Positions 5,744 through 6,133 of a stretch of DNA of 6,133 bases are shown in pieces. Numbering within the stretch: position 1 is the stretch's first letter; the number at the start of each line of letters is the position of its first letter. Source of the stretch: CAYXXN01 sp964469055 (GTDB lineage: Bacteria; Acidobacteriota; Thermoanaerobaculia; Multivoradales; JAHEKO01). The stretch covers positions 1-6,133 of the forward strand of contig CAYXXN010000141.1 in NCBI GenBank assembly GCA_964469055.1. Reading direction: 5' to 3'. The position numbers were made by a program, and so were the translations under genes. Under the pieces are notes generated by a model. That model was not told the DNA's origin. It saw only the letters and a list, made by a program, of their open reading frames with translations, and ran no database searches.

Positions 5744-6133
5744 ATGCGTCAGAGGACTTTGCAGAGGCTCGCGATCCTCGCCCTGGCCCTGCTCGTCGGC
5801 GTCGCGGGTGCGGCGCGGGCCCAGGAGGAGGCGGGCAACGTCTACGTGGTAGTGAACGACAGCGAAGGCGCGCCGCTGCCGGGGGTGACCGTCACCCTCG
5901 CGGGCGCCGGCGCCCCGCGCGTGCAAGTGAGCAACGCGCAGGGTCAGGTGCGGTACCTGGCGCTCCAACCCGGAGCCTGGAGCTTGACGGCCGAGCTCGA
6001 GGGCTTCTCGACCGTCGAGTACCCGAACATCGACGTCCGCCTCAACCGCAACACCAGCTTGGAAGTGACGTTGTCGGCGGCGGTCGAGGAGGTCATCACG
6101 GTGACCTCGGAGAGCCCGCTCCTGGACGAGCGC
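5744..6133 (+). CDS. TonB-dependent receptor (Oar-like), N-terminal part with carboxypeptidase regulatory-like domain; truncated by window edge
   Basis: The first 130 residues are present and the frame runs off the right edge. Residues 1-26 are a clear Sec signal peptide: basic MRQRTLQR, a hydrophobic LAILALALLVGVAGA core, and a signal-peptidase I site ARA-Q after residue 26. Residues about 31-110 are a beta-sandwich carboxypeptidase regulatory-like domain: GNVYVVVNDSEGAPLPGVTV, the GQVRY turn, LQPGAWSLTAELEGF (74-88), and NTSLEVTLS. It is followed by VEEVITVTSESPLLDE (114-129), the linker that in Oar/SusC-like receptors leads to the plug and beta-barrel. Such receptors import large ligands across the outer membrane using TonB-ExbBD energy; the ligand cannot be judged from this part. 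The plug and barrel are outside the window, so another secreted protein with this domain remains possible. The gene is divergent from marR, a likely regulator. Confidence 0.82.
   Translation, partial: MRQRTLQRLAILALALLVGVAGAARAQEEAGNVYVVVNDSEGAPLPGVTVTLAGAGAPRVQVSNAQGQVRYLALQPGAWSLTAELEGFSTVEYPNIDVRLNRNTSLEVTLSAAVEEVITVTSESPLLDER

Noticed and set aside
5345..5968. Extension of the MarR frame upstream to 5968 (375 codons)
   Set aside because: The added translation is Ser/Arg-rich, unrelated to MarR, and would overlap the receptor gene and its ribosome site.

Overview
This window is high-GC bacterial chromosome. I infer Acidobacteriota or a close relative, with moderate confidence. The reasons are: an Oar-like outer-membrane receptor start with a carboxypeptidase-type domain followed by a VITVTSESPLLDE-like segment; a CadC-like membrane transcription factor of the kind abundant in that phylum; and a stand-alone, N-terminally short 2-oxoglutarate dehydrogenase E1. 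Nothing in the sequence fixes the taxon, and no mobile element, integrase, CRISPR array or phage gene is visible.

Layout: everything from 1 to 5344 is on the minus strand; only the last gene is on the plus strand. Positions 1-1198 hold the first 399 codons of a class A FAD-dependent monooxygenase, cut off at its C-terminus by the window edge. Positions 1259-1332 hold tRNA-Gln(CTG) with an encoded CCA, preceded by a plausible sigma70-type promoter. Positions 1408-3846 hold a complete 812-residue 2-oxoglutarate dehydrogenase E1 (sucA) with its catalytic histidines, but without the N-terminal E2-binding extension of the E. coli protein and with no E2 or E3 gene beside it. Positions 3958-4776 encode a membrane-anchored winged-helix regulator (DNA-binding domain, one transmembrane helix, short extracytoplasmic domain). 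Positions 4841-5344 encode a MarR-family regulator with an N-terminal Cys-x-Cys. Positions 5345-5743 are a 399-bp divergent intergenic region. Positions 5744-6133 hold the first 130 residues of a secreted TonB-dependent receptor-like protein, running off the right edge.

How they may work together: marR and the membrane regulator are same-strand neighbours 64 bp apart and probably co-transcribed. They are divergent from the receptor, so the most interesting local idea is a two-regulator control module for that receptor. The divergent region carries a perfect 12-bp palindrome 2 bp from the marR start codon, a 19-bp inverted repeat, several stem-loops upstream of the receptor, and a strong Shine-Dalgarno. 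sucA and tRNA-Gln look like ordinary housekeeping genes. Only the receptor and the membrane regulator have clear Shine-Dalgarno sequences; the starts of sucA, marR and the monooxygenase do not. I see no convincing evidence of a wholly new system. The regulator/receptor module is the best candidate for follow-up.
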